Positions 35,653 to 44,122 of a DNA stretch of 64,000 nt are shown in pieces. The notes beneath the pieces were generated by a model. The model did not search any database. It saw only the letters and a program-made list of their open reading frames with translations, and was not told the DNA's origin. Source of the DNA: JAABTH01 sp964390725 (lineage in GTDB: Bacteria; Bacillota; Dethiobacteria; DTU022); NCBI GenBank assembly GCA_964390725.1, contig CAYMIW010000005.1:53513-117512 (forward strand), written 5' to 3'. A program made the position numbers and the translations under genes. The first letter of the stretch is position 1; every line of letters starts with the position of its first letter.

Positions 35653-36429
35653 TCAATCAGCAGTAAGAAAATGTCGTGTTACAATCAAAATTACCAGGGC
35701 AGCAAGCATCATCATGGCAGCCATTGTTACTGCAGTTTCCATTTCACCGGTTGAAAAGCGCAGGTAAATGGCTACCGGCATAGTTTCGCTGTAGCGGGCT
35801 ATAGTTCCTGCCAGCATAATTGTTGCACCGAACTCGCCCAGGGCGCGGGCCCAGGCTAACAGCAGGCCGGATAATATACCTTTGTAGGCCAGGGGCAGGG
35901 TTATCCTGGTAAAAACACGAGCAGGGCTGTCTCCCAATGTTGTCGCAGCTTCCTCAAGACTTTGTTCTACTTTATTGAAAGAAACCTTGATTGTTCGCAG
36001 GGCATAAGGGGTCGCGATGAAAAACTGGGCCATAACCGCGCCGGCAGGAGTAAAGATAAACCTGATTCCCTGTGCTGCCAGCCAGTGACCTGCAGGCGAG
36101 CTAAACAGAACCAGCAGGGCTAAACCGCTGACCAGGGGAGGAACCAGCACTGGAAGGTAAAGGATGCCTTCTGCCAGATCCTTGCCTGGAAAGGTATAAC
36201 GTGACAGGATGTAAGCTGAAGGGATGGCAAACAGGCCGCCCAATAATGTAGCTGCAGTAGAAGAAAACAGGCTGAACAGGAGCGGACGATAAAATTCTGT
36301 CGATGTAATGATTGAAAACAGGCTGGATTTTTGGATCAGGCTGAAAAGAGAAAGGTAGGCAGAAAGAACCAGGATTAATAAAATCGTAAACAAAAATATA
36401 AAAGTGACTTTTAACCAGTTAACTGACAT
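35653..36429 (-). CDS. Molybdate/tungstate-type ABC permease
   Basis: 258 aa from the ATG at 36429, with GAGGA 5 nt upstream. Six hydrophobic segments. The EAA loop that docks the ATPase reads EEAATTLGDSPARVFTRITLPLAYKG (about 158-183 in total), and GEFGATIMLAG follows near 205-215, the ModB/WtpB/CysT-type signature. It lies between the ATPase and an Fe-S protein with small gaps. Oxyanion specificity (molybdate, tungstate, sulfate) cannot be read from the permease alone; the operon's molybdopterin-binding protein and ModE-like site point to Mo/W. Confidence 0.88.
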   Translation of the reverse strand: MSVNWLKVTFIFLFTILLILVLSAYLSLFSLIQKSSLFSIITSTEFYRPLLFSLFSSTAATLLGGLFAIPSAYILSRYTFPGKDLAEGILYLPVLVPPLVSGLALLVLFSSPAGHWLAAQGIRFIFTPAGAVMAQFFIATPYALRTIKVSFNKVEQSLEEAATTLGDSPARVFTRITLPLAYKGILSGLLLAWARALGEFGATIMLAGTIARYSETMPVAIYLRFSTGEMETAVTMAAMMMLAALVILIVTRHFLTAD

Positions 36430-36462
36430 AAGTATCCTCTGGCTGATTTTATGTTGCAAGGC

Positions 36463-37098
36463 TTATCCGGCAAGGGCTCTTTTGGGTGGTATCAGGCAGA
36501 GCCTGTTATCAATCCAGTTCAGCAAATCCTGTCGGATATGAGTGGCAATAATTATTTCTGTTTGATAGGTCTCCCGGTATTCGTTGAGCAGGGATGATAC
36601 CTGGCGGCAAAGTTTCAGGTCTAACCCTGTGAACGGCTCATCGAGTAGCAATAGCGCTGGTCTGTGTAAAAGAGAACGAGCCAGCATCACCCGGCGTGCT
36701 TCACCCCCCGAGAGGCAGGCTGGGTGTTTATGTTCCAGGGTATCAAGACCCAGTTTTTTAATAACTGAATGGTAAAGATCGGGTGTTTGACTTTTCTTTT
36801 TTATCGAATAAAGAATATTTTGGCTCACGGTCAGGTGAGGGAAAAGGCTGTTTTCCTGGCTCATTAAAGTTGCCTTGCGTTTGGCAGGAGGAATGTTCAG
36901 GCTGCCCTCCCGGAAAAAAAAGCTGTCATTGAAACTAATATAGCCATGGTCAGGCTTTTCCAGGCCGGCAATACATCTCAGCAGGGTTGTTTTTCCTGAT
37001 CCCGATTGGCCGCTGAGCAGGGTGGCATTTTGAGAGGTACTTAATTCTGTAGTCAGGCTAAAACCGGGATAGGATTTAGTTATGGATACTTTTAGCAA
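36463..37098 (-). CDS. Molybdate/tungstate-type ABC ATPase
   Basis: 211 aa, short for the family (ModC is about 350), with no TOBE domain. Walker A GQSGSGKTT (about 30-38), Q-loop MSQENSLF, signature LSGGEARR (about 126-133), Walker B ALLLLDEPFTGLD (about 143-155) and the switch His in IIIATHI. TTG start with AAGGA 10 nt upstream. The missing TOBE domain means the ATPase itself does not sense the oxyanion. Confidence 0.9.
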   Translation of the reverse strand: MLKVSITKSYPGFSLTTELSTSQNATLLSGQSGSGKTTLLRCIAGLEKPDHGYISFNDSFFFREGSLNIPPAKRKATLMSQENSLFPHLTVSQNILYSIKKKSQTPDLYHSVIKKLGLDTLEHKHPACLSGGEARRVMLARSLLHRPALLLLDEPFTGLDLKLCRQVSSLLNEYRETYQTEIIIATHIRQDLLNWIDNRLCLIPPKRALAG

Positions 37099-37150
37099 GG
37101 CTCATCATTCCTTTGACAGCATAATAATTGGGTTTACTTTAACTTGGTAA

Positions 37151-37993
37151 TCATTTTAAGCTTGCATCACCGTAGTTATGCTTTTCAAATATTGCACGTC
37201 CGGCAGGTGAACAGAGAAAATCAACAAATAACTCAGCGTCAGTTCTGTTTAGGGAAGAGTTCAATACTGCTGCAGTGATTAAGGTTGGAGCATTAATCTC
37301 CGGCGGGATCATGATAAAATCAACTTTATCTTCCAGTTCCCCACCGGAATTGCGTCCGGTGATTCCGGCGTCAGCCTGGCCAAGGGCAACATTCAGGGCA
37401 ATTTGGGGAGCTGTTGCCGGCCTGTTGATTATGTTGGGAACAACCTGATCAAGTATTCCCTGTTCGCCCAGTATTCTCTCCGCTGCCTGGCCCATGGCGG
37501 CAGAGCTTTCACAGATTACTACTCTTAAACCGGGCCTGGTCAGATCAGCTATTGTTTCAATTCCAAGCGGGTTTCCGGTTTCTACAACAAGAGCTGGAAC
37601 GAATAAAGCTAAATCAAACATTTCATCGGCCAGGTCGTCGGAAATAACTTTTTCCATAAATTGCAGTTCGGATGAAATAAATATGTCTCCTTCGCTGTGC
37701 AGTTTAAGCTGGGTTACAAGCCGTCCTGAATTGTTATAGACAAACCTAAAATTGATCGGGTCGTTAGTGAAATTCCGGTTATACTCTGCGGCTGCATCTT
37801 CAACCGCTTCCCTGATGCCGGCAGCAACATATAAAAGTAGTTCGGGTTGTTCTTTTTGCATATCTTCGGCATTAATCTCCGTTTTTTTAGCCTGTAGTGT
37901 ATTGCACCCTGCCATAATTGCAAGAGGAATTAAGATCGCCGGCATAAGTCTAAAAACAAGAATCGCGTGTGCAGCAGGTTTTCTAAAATACAT
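37151..37993 (-). CDS. Molybdate/tungstate-type ABC binding lipoprotein
   Basis: 280 aa from the ATG at 37993, which overlaps the preceding stop by 11 nt. The lipobox LAIMAGC is at about 24-30. The mature part is the ModA type: LLLYVAAGIREAVEDAAAEYN opening, a GDIFISS segment, VVETGNPLGIE hinge, ICESSAAMGQAAERILG and a GQADAGITGRNS motif. It lacks the extra features that would distinguish molybdate from tungstate by eye. Encoded first of the transport genes, after the molybdopterin-binding protein. Confidence 0.87.
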   Translation of the reverse strand: MYFRKPAAHAILVFRLMPAILIPLAIMAGCNTLQAKKTEINAEDMQKEQPELLLYVAAGIREAVEDAAAEYNRNFTNDPINFRFVYNNSGRLVTQLKLHSEGDIFISSELQFMEKVISDDLADEMFDLALFVPALVVETGNPLGIETIADLTRPGLRVVICESSAAMGQAAERILGEQGILDQVVPNIINRPATAPQIALNVALGQADAGITGRNSGGELEDKVDFIMIPPEINAPTLITAAVLNSSLNRTDAELFVDFLCSPAGRAIFEKHNYGDASLK

Positions 37994-39029
37994 CGCTATA
38001 GCCACCCTTGCCAAATGAGCAGTTTGGAAAAACACAGGTTTTGCAACGACGGCACAGACCTCCATGCCCGAGAGCGGCAATTTCACCGGCACTGACTTTT
38101 TGGCCTGCCACTATACGTGGCAAAATAATGTCAAGAACAGTGTTTTTAAAATACATTCCGCAGGCGGGAAGGCCAATCAACGGAATATCTCCTTTGTAAG
38201 CCAGCATAAACATGGCTCCCGGAAGAGCCGGAGCGCCGTATTTGATTATTTCAGCGCCTGTATTTTTTATCCCGGTGGGGGATACATCATCCGGATCAAC
38301 AGACATACCTCCCGTTACGATAATCATTTCACAGTCCTGATGGATTAAATCAAGTATTTCGGCAGATATCTGTCCGGCATCATCATTACAATACCTGATC
38401 AGGGGTGCTTCAAGACCAAAATGGGATAATTTCTCTGCAAGAATGGGGGCGAAACCATCTTTGATGCGTCCTTCATATACTTCTCTGCCTGTTATAACAC
38501 AGCCTGCCTTAAAAGGGAGATAAGGCAGGACCCTGGCCGGAGGGTCGCCCTCCATGCAGATTTTTTCTACTTCAGACACGGTTGATTTATTAACAACCAG
38601 GGGGATAACCTTGGCGCCGACAAGCAGGTCATCACTGCTAACCGGTGAATTGTCATGCAGGGTTGAAACAACTACATCGGTGATGCAGTTAATACGGTAC
38701 AAACGGGAAACATCAATTTTAAACAGTCCCGCTTCCCGGGCTAACAAGTTGACGCGACCTTCCGAAGGCTTGCTAATGGTCAGCCCGGGGCCGGCGAGGG
38801 CAGAAGCAATACGGTGTCCGGCATCATCTTCGTGCAGGTCTTCTTTTTCCAGCTCAAGAACATATATATGATTTTTCCCCAGGTCGAGCAGTTTTTCAAC
38901 ATCATCACTGACGATGCGATGACCTTTTTTATACAGGGCACCTTTGTAAACACCTTTTTCAATTTTAGTAATATCATGACATAGTAACCTGCCAACTGCT
39001 TTTTCTGTTTCCAGTTGGTGCATTTTCAA
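37983..39029 (-). CDS. Molybdopterin-binding protein with Cys-rich tail
   Basis: 348 aa; TTG start 7 nt after AAGGTG. A MoaB/MogA-like MoCF domain occupies the second half: VITGREVYEGRIKDGF, IIVTGGMSVDPDDVSPTGI and LPGAMFMLAY. The N-terminal 150 residues (DITKIEKGVYKGALYKKGH) resemble the MoeA-type entry domain. The last 30 residues carry CRRCKTCVFPNCSFGK, four Cys that could bind a metal or Fe-S cluster. First gene of the Mo/W operon, so it may handle molybdopterin or incoming metal, or act as a Mo/W sensor. Not a standard MoeA. Confidence 0.8.
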   Translation of the reverse strand: MKMHQLETEKAVGRLLCHDITKIEKGVYKGALYKKGHRIVSDDVEKLLDLGKNHIYVLELEKEDLHEDDAGHRIASALAGPGLTISKPSEGRVNLLAREAGLFKIDVSRLYRINCITDVVVSTLHDNSPVSSDDLLVGAKVIPLVVNKSTVSEVEKICMEGDPPARVLPYLPFKAGCVITGREVYEGRIKDGFAPILAEKLSHFGLEAPLIRYCNDDAGQISAEILDLIHQDCEMIIVTGGMSVDPDDVSPTGIKNTGAEIIKYGAPALPGAMFMLAYKGDIPLIGLPACGMYFKNTVLDIILPRIVAGQKVSAGEIAALGHGGLCRRCKTCVFPNCSFGKGGYSDVF

Positions 39030-39072
39030 TTATAAGCACCTTCTTTTGCTATAAGTTGATCATCCTTCAGGG

Positions 39073-39096
39073 CGTTATACTTGACAAAGTATAACG
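39073..39096. promoter_or_regulatory. ModE-like operator / leader hairpin of the Mo/W operon
   Basis: Perfect inverted repeat CGTTATACTT-GACA-AAGTATAACG, 24 bp, in the leader between promoter and first gene. The half-sites CGTTATA/TATAACG and the 24-bp length match the E. coli modABC operator bound by ModE (recalled). It could also fold as an RNA hairpin. No ModE gene is in the window. Confidence 0.65.
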
Positions 39097-39148
39097 AAAT
39101 ATTAATTATTCCCTTCCCCCGGAAGCGGGAGAAGGGTTATACAGCTTG

Positions 39149-39178
39149 ATTATAGTCAGCATCTGCCCAAACTGTCAA
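39149..39178 (-). promoter_or_regulatory. Sigma-A promoter of the Mo/W operon
   Basis: TTGACA, 18 nt, TATAAT on the minus strand; perfect hexamers. Leader about 110 nt to the TTG start at 39029. Confidence 0.85.
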
Positions 39179-39208
39179 CACATAAATAAAAAAGGAATCA
39201 AAAAATAT

Positions 39209-40921
39209 TTACATCTTCAGGAAACTAATAGTTTTCCCAACATAGTCCAGATATTCTTGTAACTGTTTGTTTTTTTCCTGTTCGTCCCAGCTGTAATAGG
39301 CGGTCATTATTTTCGCTACTTTTTTAGCGAGTGTTTCCTGTTTGTGATGCCAGACTGCCCACTGCGCTTCTGTTCGTCGGCACATGATATCTATCAATCT
39401 CGGGGCGCATTCAAACTCCAGGATATGATTGATTTCGGCTTCACAATAGGGATAATCATCAAGCAGGGGGACCCCACAGGCAGGGTTGTCATTGATCCTT
39501 TCGAAAATATCAAAAGCTCCCCGGCCGTACTGGGTATAAAAATGTTTAATCTGATCGGGGTGGGCCAGGTTCCAGTAATTGTTTTCATCAAGAATCCGAT
39601 CGAACTCTTTGAGTGTTATCCCTATTTTAAAAGGCTGGCGCGAAAAACCGCGGCGGTTATATTCTTCTTCTGAAAATCTTTTTAAGTATCCAATTTTAAC
39701 AAGGTAAAATAGCAAGTCTTCTGCCATTAGCCTGTGAGTGGTTGATTTTCCACCTGCAATAGCAACAATACCGTCATTGGTCTGGAAAATCTCGTGTCTA
39801 CGCGATACAGCGGACTCATTTTCTGCCTTTTCCGGGCGTATCAATGGTCTGATCCCCGCATATGTGCCTATGATGTCTCGATCACCAAGCCTGGCGTGCG
39901 GGAAAAGGCGGTTAACAGTGTTCAGCAGGTAGTCACAGTCTTCTCTTGTGCACCACGGTTCATCCAGGTTGCTGGAGCTGGTGGGATAGGCAGTATCGGT
40001 TGTGCCGATTACAGAGACCCGGTCACGATTCAGAATAAAGAAAAACCTACCGTCATCAAGTGATGTCAGGCCGAAAGCATTTCTGTTACCCAGGCGTTCG
40101 GAAGGAACAATGATGTGAACTCCTTTTGTTGGAAAAATCCTTTCATCGCAATAGCTGCCTGCTGAAAGAACCTGGTCGGTCCAGATCCCTGCAGCGGAAA
40201 CTACACATCGCCCCTTTACGGTAAACTCAATTCCATTGATCAGATCGGTCGCCTTTACACCAACTGCTTTTCCACGGTCGTCGGTTAAAAAGTAATTCAC
40301 ATGACAGTAGTTCAGGGCGGTTGATTCGTTATTGCCGGAATTAATGCTTTCTTTGATAATTTCCAGGGTTACCCTCGCATCGTCACAGTTGGTATCATAG
40401 TAAAAACCGGCAATGGTCATTTCCCCCAGATCAGGATCTTCAAGAGTAATCGCCGGTTCTATTTCTTTTATAAAAGAAGCTTTGAAGATTCTTCCCCTGC
40501 GGTAATTTTTATACTTGCTGAAAAAGTTTGATATCAGATCATAGAGAAACACGGCCAACCGAACTTTGATAGCCTTTGATCCGCCATTTTGAAAAGCAGG
40601 ATAAACAAAGGCCAATGGTCTTACCAGGTTGGGAAAGTGGCAGCGCAACCAGTTTCTCTCAACTGTTGATTCGCGTACCAGCCCGAATTCTCCGGAAGCC
40701 AGGTAACGCAGGCCGCCATGAAATAATTTTGAAGAGCGTGATGAAGTACCGAAAGCAAAATCATTTTTATCCAGCAGACAGAATGATAGCTTTCGTAAAG
40801 CGCATTCCCTGGCGATACCGGCCCCGGTAATGCCGCCTCCGATAATGATTAAATCAAACTCTTTTTCGCCGGCCCCGCTAACTGTTTCCTGACGTGTTTT
40901 CGCACTCCAGGCGGTTGACAT
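39209..40921 (-). CDS. glpD: FAD-dependent glycerol-3-phosphate dehydrogenase
   Basis: 570 aa. Oxidises glycerol-3-phosphate to dihydroxyacetone phosphate and feeds electrons to the membrane quinone pool. FAD-binding DLIIIGGGITGAGIARECA (about 24-42), the substrate region GTSSRSSKLFHGGLRYL (about 62-78), GTYAGIRPLI (about 347-356) and the C-terminal GlpD helical domain are visible. ATG follows GAAGGTG. Immediately upstream lies a decayed FGGY kinase, presumably the former glycerol kinase, so the enzyme now stands alone, perhaps serving phospholipid turnover. Confidence 0.94.
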   Translation of the reverse strand: MSTAWSAKTRQETVSGAGEKEFDLIIIGGGITGAGIARECALRKLSFCLLDKNDFAFGTSSRSSKLFHGGLRYLASGEFGLVRESTVERNWLRCHFPNLVRPLAFVYPAFQNGGSKAIKVRLAVFLYDLISNFFSKYKNYRRGRIFKASFIKEIEPAITLEDPDLGEMTIAGFYYDTNCDDARVTLEIIKESINSGNNESTALNYCHVNYFLTDDRGKAVGVKATDLINGIEFTVKGRCVVSAAGIWTDQVLSAGSYCDERIFPTKGVHIIVPSERLGNRNAFGLTSLDDGRFFFILNRDRVSVIGTTDTAYPTSSSNLDEPWCTREDCDYLLNTVNRLFPHARLGDRDIIGTYAGIRPLIRPEKAENESAVSRRHEIFQTNDGIVAIAGGKSTTHRLMAEDLLFYLVKIGYLKRFSEEEYNRRGFSRQPFKIGITLKEFDRILDENNYWNLAHPDQIKHFYTQYGRGAFDIFERINDNPACGVPLLDDYPYCEAEINHILEFECAPRLIDIMCRRTEAQWAVWHHKQETLAKKVAKIMTAYYSWDEQEKNKQLQEYLDYVGKTISFLKM

Positions 40922-40942
40922 AATTTCACCTTCTTTTAAATA

Positions 40943-41244
40943 TTAAACTTCCGTGAGCAGATCCCGTTTAGAACTAATCTGAGTTTTTTCCGGTTGATCG
41001 GAACTGGCATTTTTATTCGGCTGTACAACCATGAAAACTTGATACCCCCCTGGCACTGAAGGCAACGGTTTCTTTATTTAAGAGAAACAGAAAATAAATG
41101 TTAACGTCTGTCAAGAACATATAGATGGCAGGAAGCCATTTTAGCATTGATAAGTTTATACTTATCTGTCACGACAGCAAAAAAGCAGGTTTTAATCCCT
41201 GTTGTGCCTACATCGTAATTGCTAAAATAAACCGGCCCCTGCAT
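40943..41244 (-). pseudogene. FGGY-family (glycerol) kinase remnant
   Basis: Two pieces of a sugar/glycerol kinase on the minus strand. The N-terminal piece (41101-41244, 47 codons) contains YDVGTTGIKTCFFAVV, the ATP phosphate-loop of FGGY kinases, and ends in a stop. The C-terminal piece (about 40943-41060) reads GYQVFMVVQPNKN and ends in TAA 22 nt before glpD. The 400 or more residues between are gone. Because it lies directly upstream of glpD, glycerol kinase is the likely original identity. It shows the loss of glycerol uptake-phosphorylation. Confidence 0.65.
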
Positions 41245-41555
41245 TAGTCATCTCCCTTGGGAGCTAAAAAAGAATTATATAAATGAGCCGAAAATCCTTT
41301 ATTTGTTCTCTTTATATTATTTAATTCCTTAAACTTCGTTTCCTTCGGGGATGACCCCGGCAAGTGATTTTTATCAGCCTTTTTCTATCTGATATAATAG
41401 TTTTGGTTGCAATATATTAATACAATTGGTGTTATATAAGTCTGGAAGGCTGCCCGTGTATGAACTATTTGCAATTTCCTGTTACCCCGTTACTGGCGGT
41501 GTTTTGCAGGAATGGCCGGTTAATAAATAAACTGTTAAGGAATGTGTAAAGCCTG
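41245..41555. other. Divergent intergenic region
   Basis: A/T-rich; nothing firm seen. A weak TTGCAA near 41409 with no clean -10 might serve the aldolase gene. The region once held the promoter of the kinase-glpD operon. Confidence 0.35.
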
Positions 41556-42836
41556 ATGAATGTACTTGAAGCTGCGGAAACAGTTGTTAAAGCGGGCAAC
41601 AGGTTGGTAGAGGAAGGATTGATTGCCAGGACCTGGGGTAATGTCAGCTGCAGAATTGACAGTAGTACCTTTATGATTACCCCCAGCGGCAAAACTTACG
41701 ACAGCCTCACCACGAAAGATATTGTTGCTGTAAACATTAATGATTTGAGTTATTTTGGTAATGTGGAGCCTTCGTCGGAGAGGAAGGTTCATGCAGCTGC
41801 TTACAGGCAGCGCAAAGATATTAATTTTATCATTCACACCCACCAGCTTAATGCGTCGGCTCTCAGCCCCCTGGCCGTTGATTTGGATGTTGATGAACCG
41901 GAAATAAAGGAGCAGGTTGGCGAAAAAGTATGGTCGGTTCCCTACGCTCTCCCAGGCAGCACAGCCCTGATGAAAAACGTTGAGGCAGTTCTTGCCAGGT
42001 GCACAGGTAAAGCGTACCTGATGACTTCACATGGGGCACTTTGCCTGGGATCAGATTGTAACGACTCTTTCATAACGGCCATGAAATTGGAGGAAATATG
42101 CTGCCGTCATCTGCTTAATCGCTATTTAACCCTCAGCGGCAGAACCAGTTATGATTCTAATGAATTTGGTCAATTCTATGCAGCTAACTTTTCTGACAAA
42201 AAAGTGAAAACTGGTGGGTCCGGCTGTAATCTACTGGGCAGTAGTATAAAAAAGGGCAGTAAAATCTTTTTTTACCCCGGGGGATTGGCCGGAGCAGGCG
42301 GTGGAACCGGTGAAGATAGCTGCAGCGAGTTGTTGATTCTTGGTGCCGGTAACGGGCATGGCGATAACCTCGATCCGGGTTTGCGAAAGGCAGTGACAAT
42401 TCACCGAAAAATATACGAGAGATATCCCGGAACGATGACAATTATTCACTCAGTTAAGCCAGACATCATGAATTATTCTCTGACAGGCAAAACTCTTTAT
42501 CCAATGGTTGATGATTTTGCCCAAATAATTGGTGTTAATGCCCAAGCTTTAGCGCCTGATTACATTCAAGCAGAAAAAACAGCCCGCATGATTCAATTAA
42601 AAATCTTAGGGCGCAGCGCAGTATTGCTGAAAGGAAATGGTGCAATTTGTTGTGGTGCTGATATTGAGGATGCCCGGGCTGTAGAAATGATCCTGGGAAA
42701 AAATTGCCGGGCTGCGATGGCAGTAGATCTGTTCGACAGGGGAAAGCCTCTCAGGGGTTATGAAGCACTGCTAATGCGTTTTATTTACCTGCGCCGGTAT
42801 GCAAAAAAAGCAGGTCAGGGGATCAAAAAAGTTTGA
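41556..42836 (+). CDS. Two-domain class II aldolase/adducin-like protein
   Basis: 426 aa, twice the usual 215. The N-terminal half is a normal class II aldolase: GNVSCRI (about 28-34), TPSGKTY (about 42-48), EPSSERKVH (about 67-75), metal ligands in HTHQ (about 93-96) and SHGALC (about 154-159). The second half (about 235-420) repeats the fold with SGLAGAGGGTG, HRKIYERYP, IIHSVKPD in place of HTH, and KGNGAICCG in place of SHGA, so it has lost the His metal ligands. It may be an inactive regulatory or structural domain. The start ATG has only a distant AAGGA. Likely substrate: a phosphorylated aldose/ketose, e.g. fuculose- or ribulose-type; unknown. Confidence 0.8.
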   Translation: MNVLEAAETVVKAGNRLVEEGLIARTWGNVSCRIDSSTFMITPSGKTYDSLTTKDIVAVNINDLSYFGNVEPSSERKVHAAAYRQRKDINFIIHTHQLNASALSPLAVDLDVDEPEIKEQVGEKVWSVPYALPGSTALMKNVEAVLARCTGKAYLMTSHGALCLGSDCNDSFITAMKLEEICCRHLLNRYLTLSGRTSYDSNEFGQFYAANFSDKKVKTGGSGCNLLGSSIKKGSKIFFYPGGLAGAGGGTGEDSCSELLILGAGNGHGDNLDPGLRKAVTIHRKIYERYPGTMTIIHSVKPDIMNYSLTGKTLYPMVDDFAQIIGVNAQALAPDYIQAEKTARMIQLKILGRSAVLLKGNGAICCGADIEDARAVEMILGKNCRAAMAVDLFDRGKPLRGYEALLMRFIYLRRYAKKAGQGIKKV

Positions 42837-42864
42837 GGATATACCATTTACAGCTTTTTTAATT

Positions 42865-42904
42865 ATAAAGGTACGGAAGGGTTGAAAACCTTCCGTACCT
42901 TTAT
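42865..42904. terminator. Long perfect hairpin after the aldolase gene
   Basis: 16-bp perfect stem ATAAAGGTACGGAAGG/CCTTCCGTACCTTTAT with an 8-nt loop, 28 nt after the stop. No T-run follows on the plus strand, although the minus strand has AATTAAAAAAG after it. Probably a terminator or mRNA 3' end structure. Confidence 0.55.
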
Positions 42905-43156
42905 AAGGGGACAGGGCAGGTTAGACCCTGTGGATAATAATAACGTGCTACATTTATATTAAATGGTAACACCATCATATTCGCATATTTCCGTCTTGTC
43001 AAGAGGCTTTTTGCAGATACCTGTTTGTCTGGTGGTAGTGATCATAAGGAATTTCAGGGCAGAAATTGATCGGATAAAAATTCTTAAAGCAGGAAAACGG
43101 ATTAAGTTGTTTAAAATTAAAGTGGTGAGAAGAAAAGAATAACCGGGGTGAGATTA
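42905..43156. other. Intergenic region upstream of the nitrilase-family gene
   Basis: Contains a small palindrome ACAGGG...CCCTGT (about 42911-42931) and a 59-codon open frame from 42963 without a ribosome binding site. No promoter recognised. Confidence 0.35.
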
Positions 43157-44122
43157 TTGAACTTTCGTATTGTTGAGCGCGTTTTTTCCGAAAATGAAGA
43201 TAAGCCTACTGTGCTGATTGCCAACATTAACGGGGATCCGAATGTTGAAAAAAACTTGACCAAGATGGAAAAAATCATTGAGATTGCTCATGAAAAAAAG
43301 GTTAACATTTTAATCTTTCCTGAGCTAACCGTTACCGGTTATATATGGAAGGCAAGTGATCCCGCTCCGGTATGGGACCTTCTTGCTGAAGGCGAAAACA
43401 ATAAAATTGAAAAACGCTTAAAAAATATCAAGGACAGCCTTACTGAGGGCCAGGGCGGGCTAGAATATATTTTTTTCAGTAATGTGCGAGAGAAAGAGAA
43501 ACGTTATTATAACTGCACTTTTATATTAACTCCTTCAATTGATTACCGGCAGGAGGAATTTATTTATGCCAAGGTGTTTTTGACCCCGAGTGAAAGAGTC
43601 TTTTTCAGCCAGGGTACTGATAAAAGGCTCAGTATTGATACAAGGTGGGGGCGTTTTGGTTTCCTGATTTGCTATGACCTGTGCTTTGTTGAATTGCCCC
43701 GGCAGTACGCTTTTGTAGATGGCGTTGATGCGATTGTTACCATGGCTGCCTGGCAATCACAGGCGATCAGGGAATATTCCATGATGAACACAAGAACAGA
43801 TCATTATTATGGGTTTCTCTGGGACCTGATGAATGCATCAAAAGCAGCATATAATCAGGTTTGGAGCCTTGGAGCAAACTGGGTCGGCAGACATAAAAAG
43901 GGCCGCCAGTATTTCTGGGGCGGCAGTGGTCTGTGGGCGCCTTCGGGGATGAAACTGCTGCAGGCATCAAACATTAATGAAGAGCTGTTGATTATACACA
44001 ATGTGGAGATAAAAAGTCAGCGCGACTATGAAAAAGATGATTTCAACTACCGTATTGATTTCCACGAATTTTACCGCCAGATGAGGCATCAATCCGATGG
44101 CATCCAGGTAATTGATGATTAG
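43157..44122 (+). CDS. Carbon-nitrogen hydrolase (nitrilase superfamily)
   Basis: 321 aa from the TTG at 43157, 5 nt after GGTGA; a GTG three codons earlier is the alternative. The Glu-Lys-Cys triad is visible: the Glu in FPELTVTGY (about 57-65), the Lys in YAKVFLTPSER (about 138-148) and the Cys in LICYDLCFVELPR (about 173-185). Members cleave amides, nitriles or N-carbamoyl groups. The segment FPELTVTGY with Trp/Lys following is unusual but compatible with amidase. The gene ends tail-to-tail with the photolyase gene, overlapping by 4 bases. Confidence 0.85.
   Translation: MNFRIVERVFSENEDKPTVLIANINGDPNVEKNLTKMEKIIEIAHEKKVNILIFPELTVTGYIWKASDPAPVWDLLAEGENNKIEKRLKNIKDSLTEGQGGLEYIFFSNVREKEKRYYNCTFILTPSIDYRQEEFIYAKVFLTPSERVFFSQGTDKRLSIDTRWGRFGFLICYDLCFVELPRQYAFVDGVDAIVTMAAWQSQAIREYSMMNTRTDHYYGFLWDLMNASKAAYNQVWSLGANWVGRHKKGRQYFWGGSGLWAPSGMKLLQASNINEELLIIHNVEIKSQRDYEKDDFNYRIDFHEFYRQMRHQSDGIQVIDD

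Noticed and set aside
42963..43142. 59-codon frame ending just before the nitrilase-family gene
   Set aside because: No ribosome binding site and no recognisable family; basic tail and random-looking sequence. Kept only as a mention in the intergenic entry.
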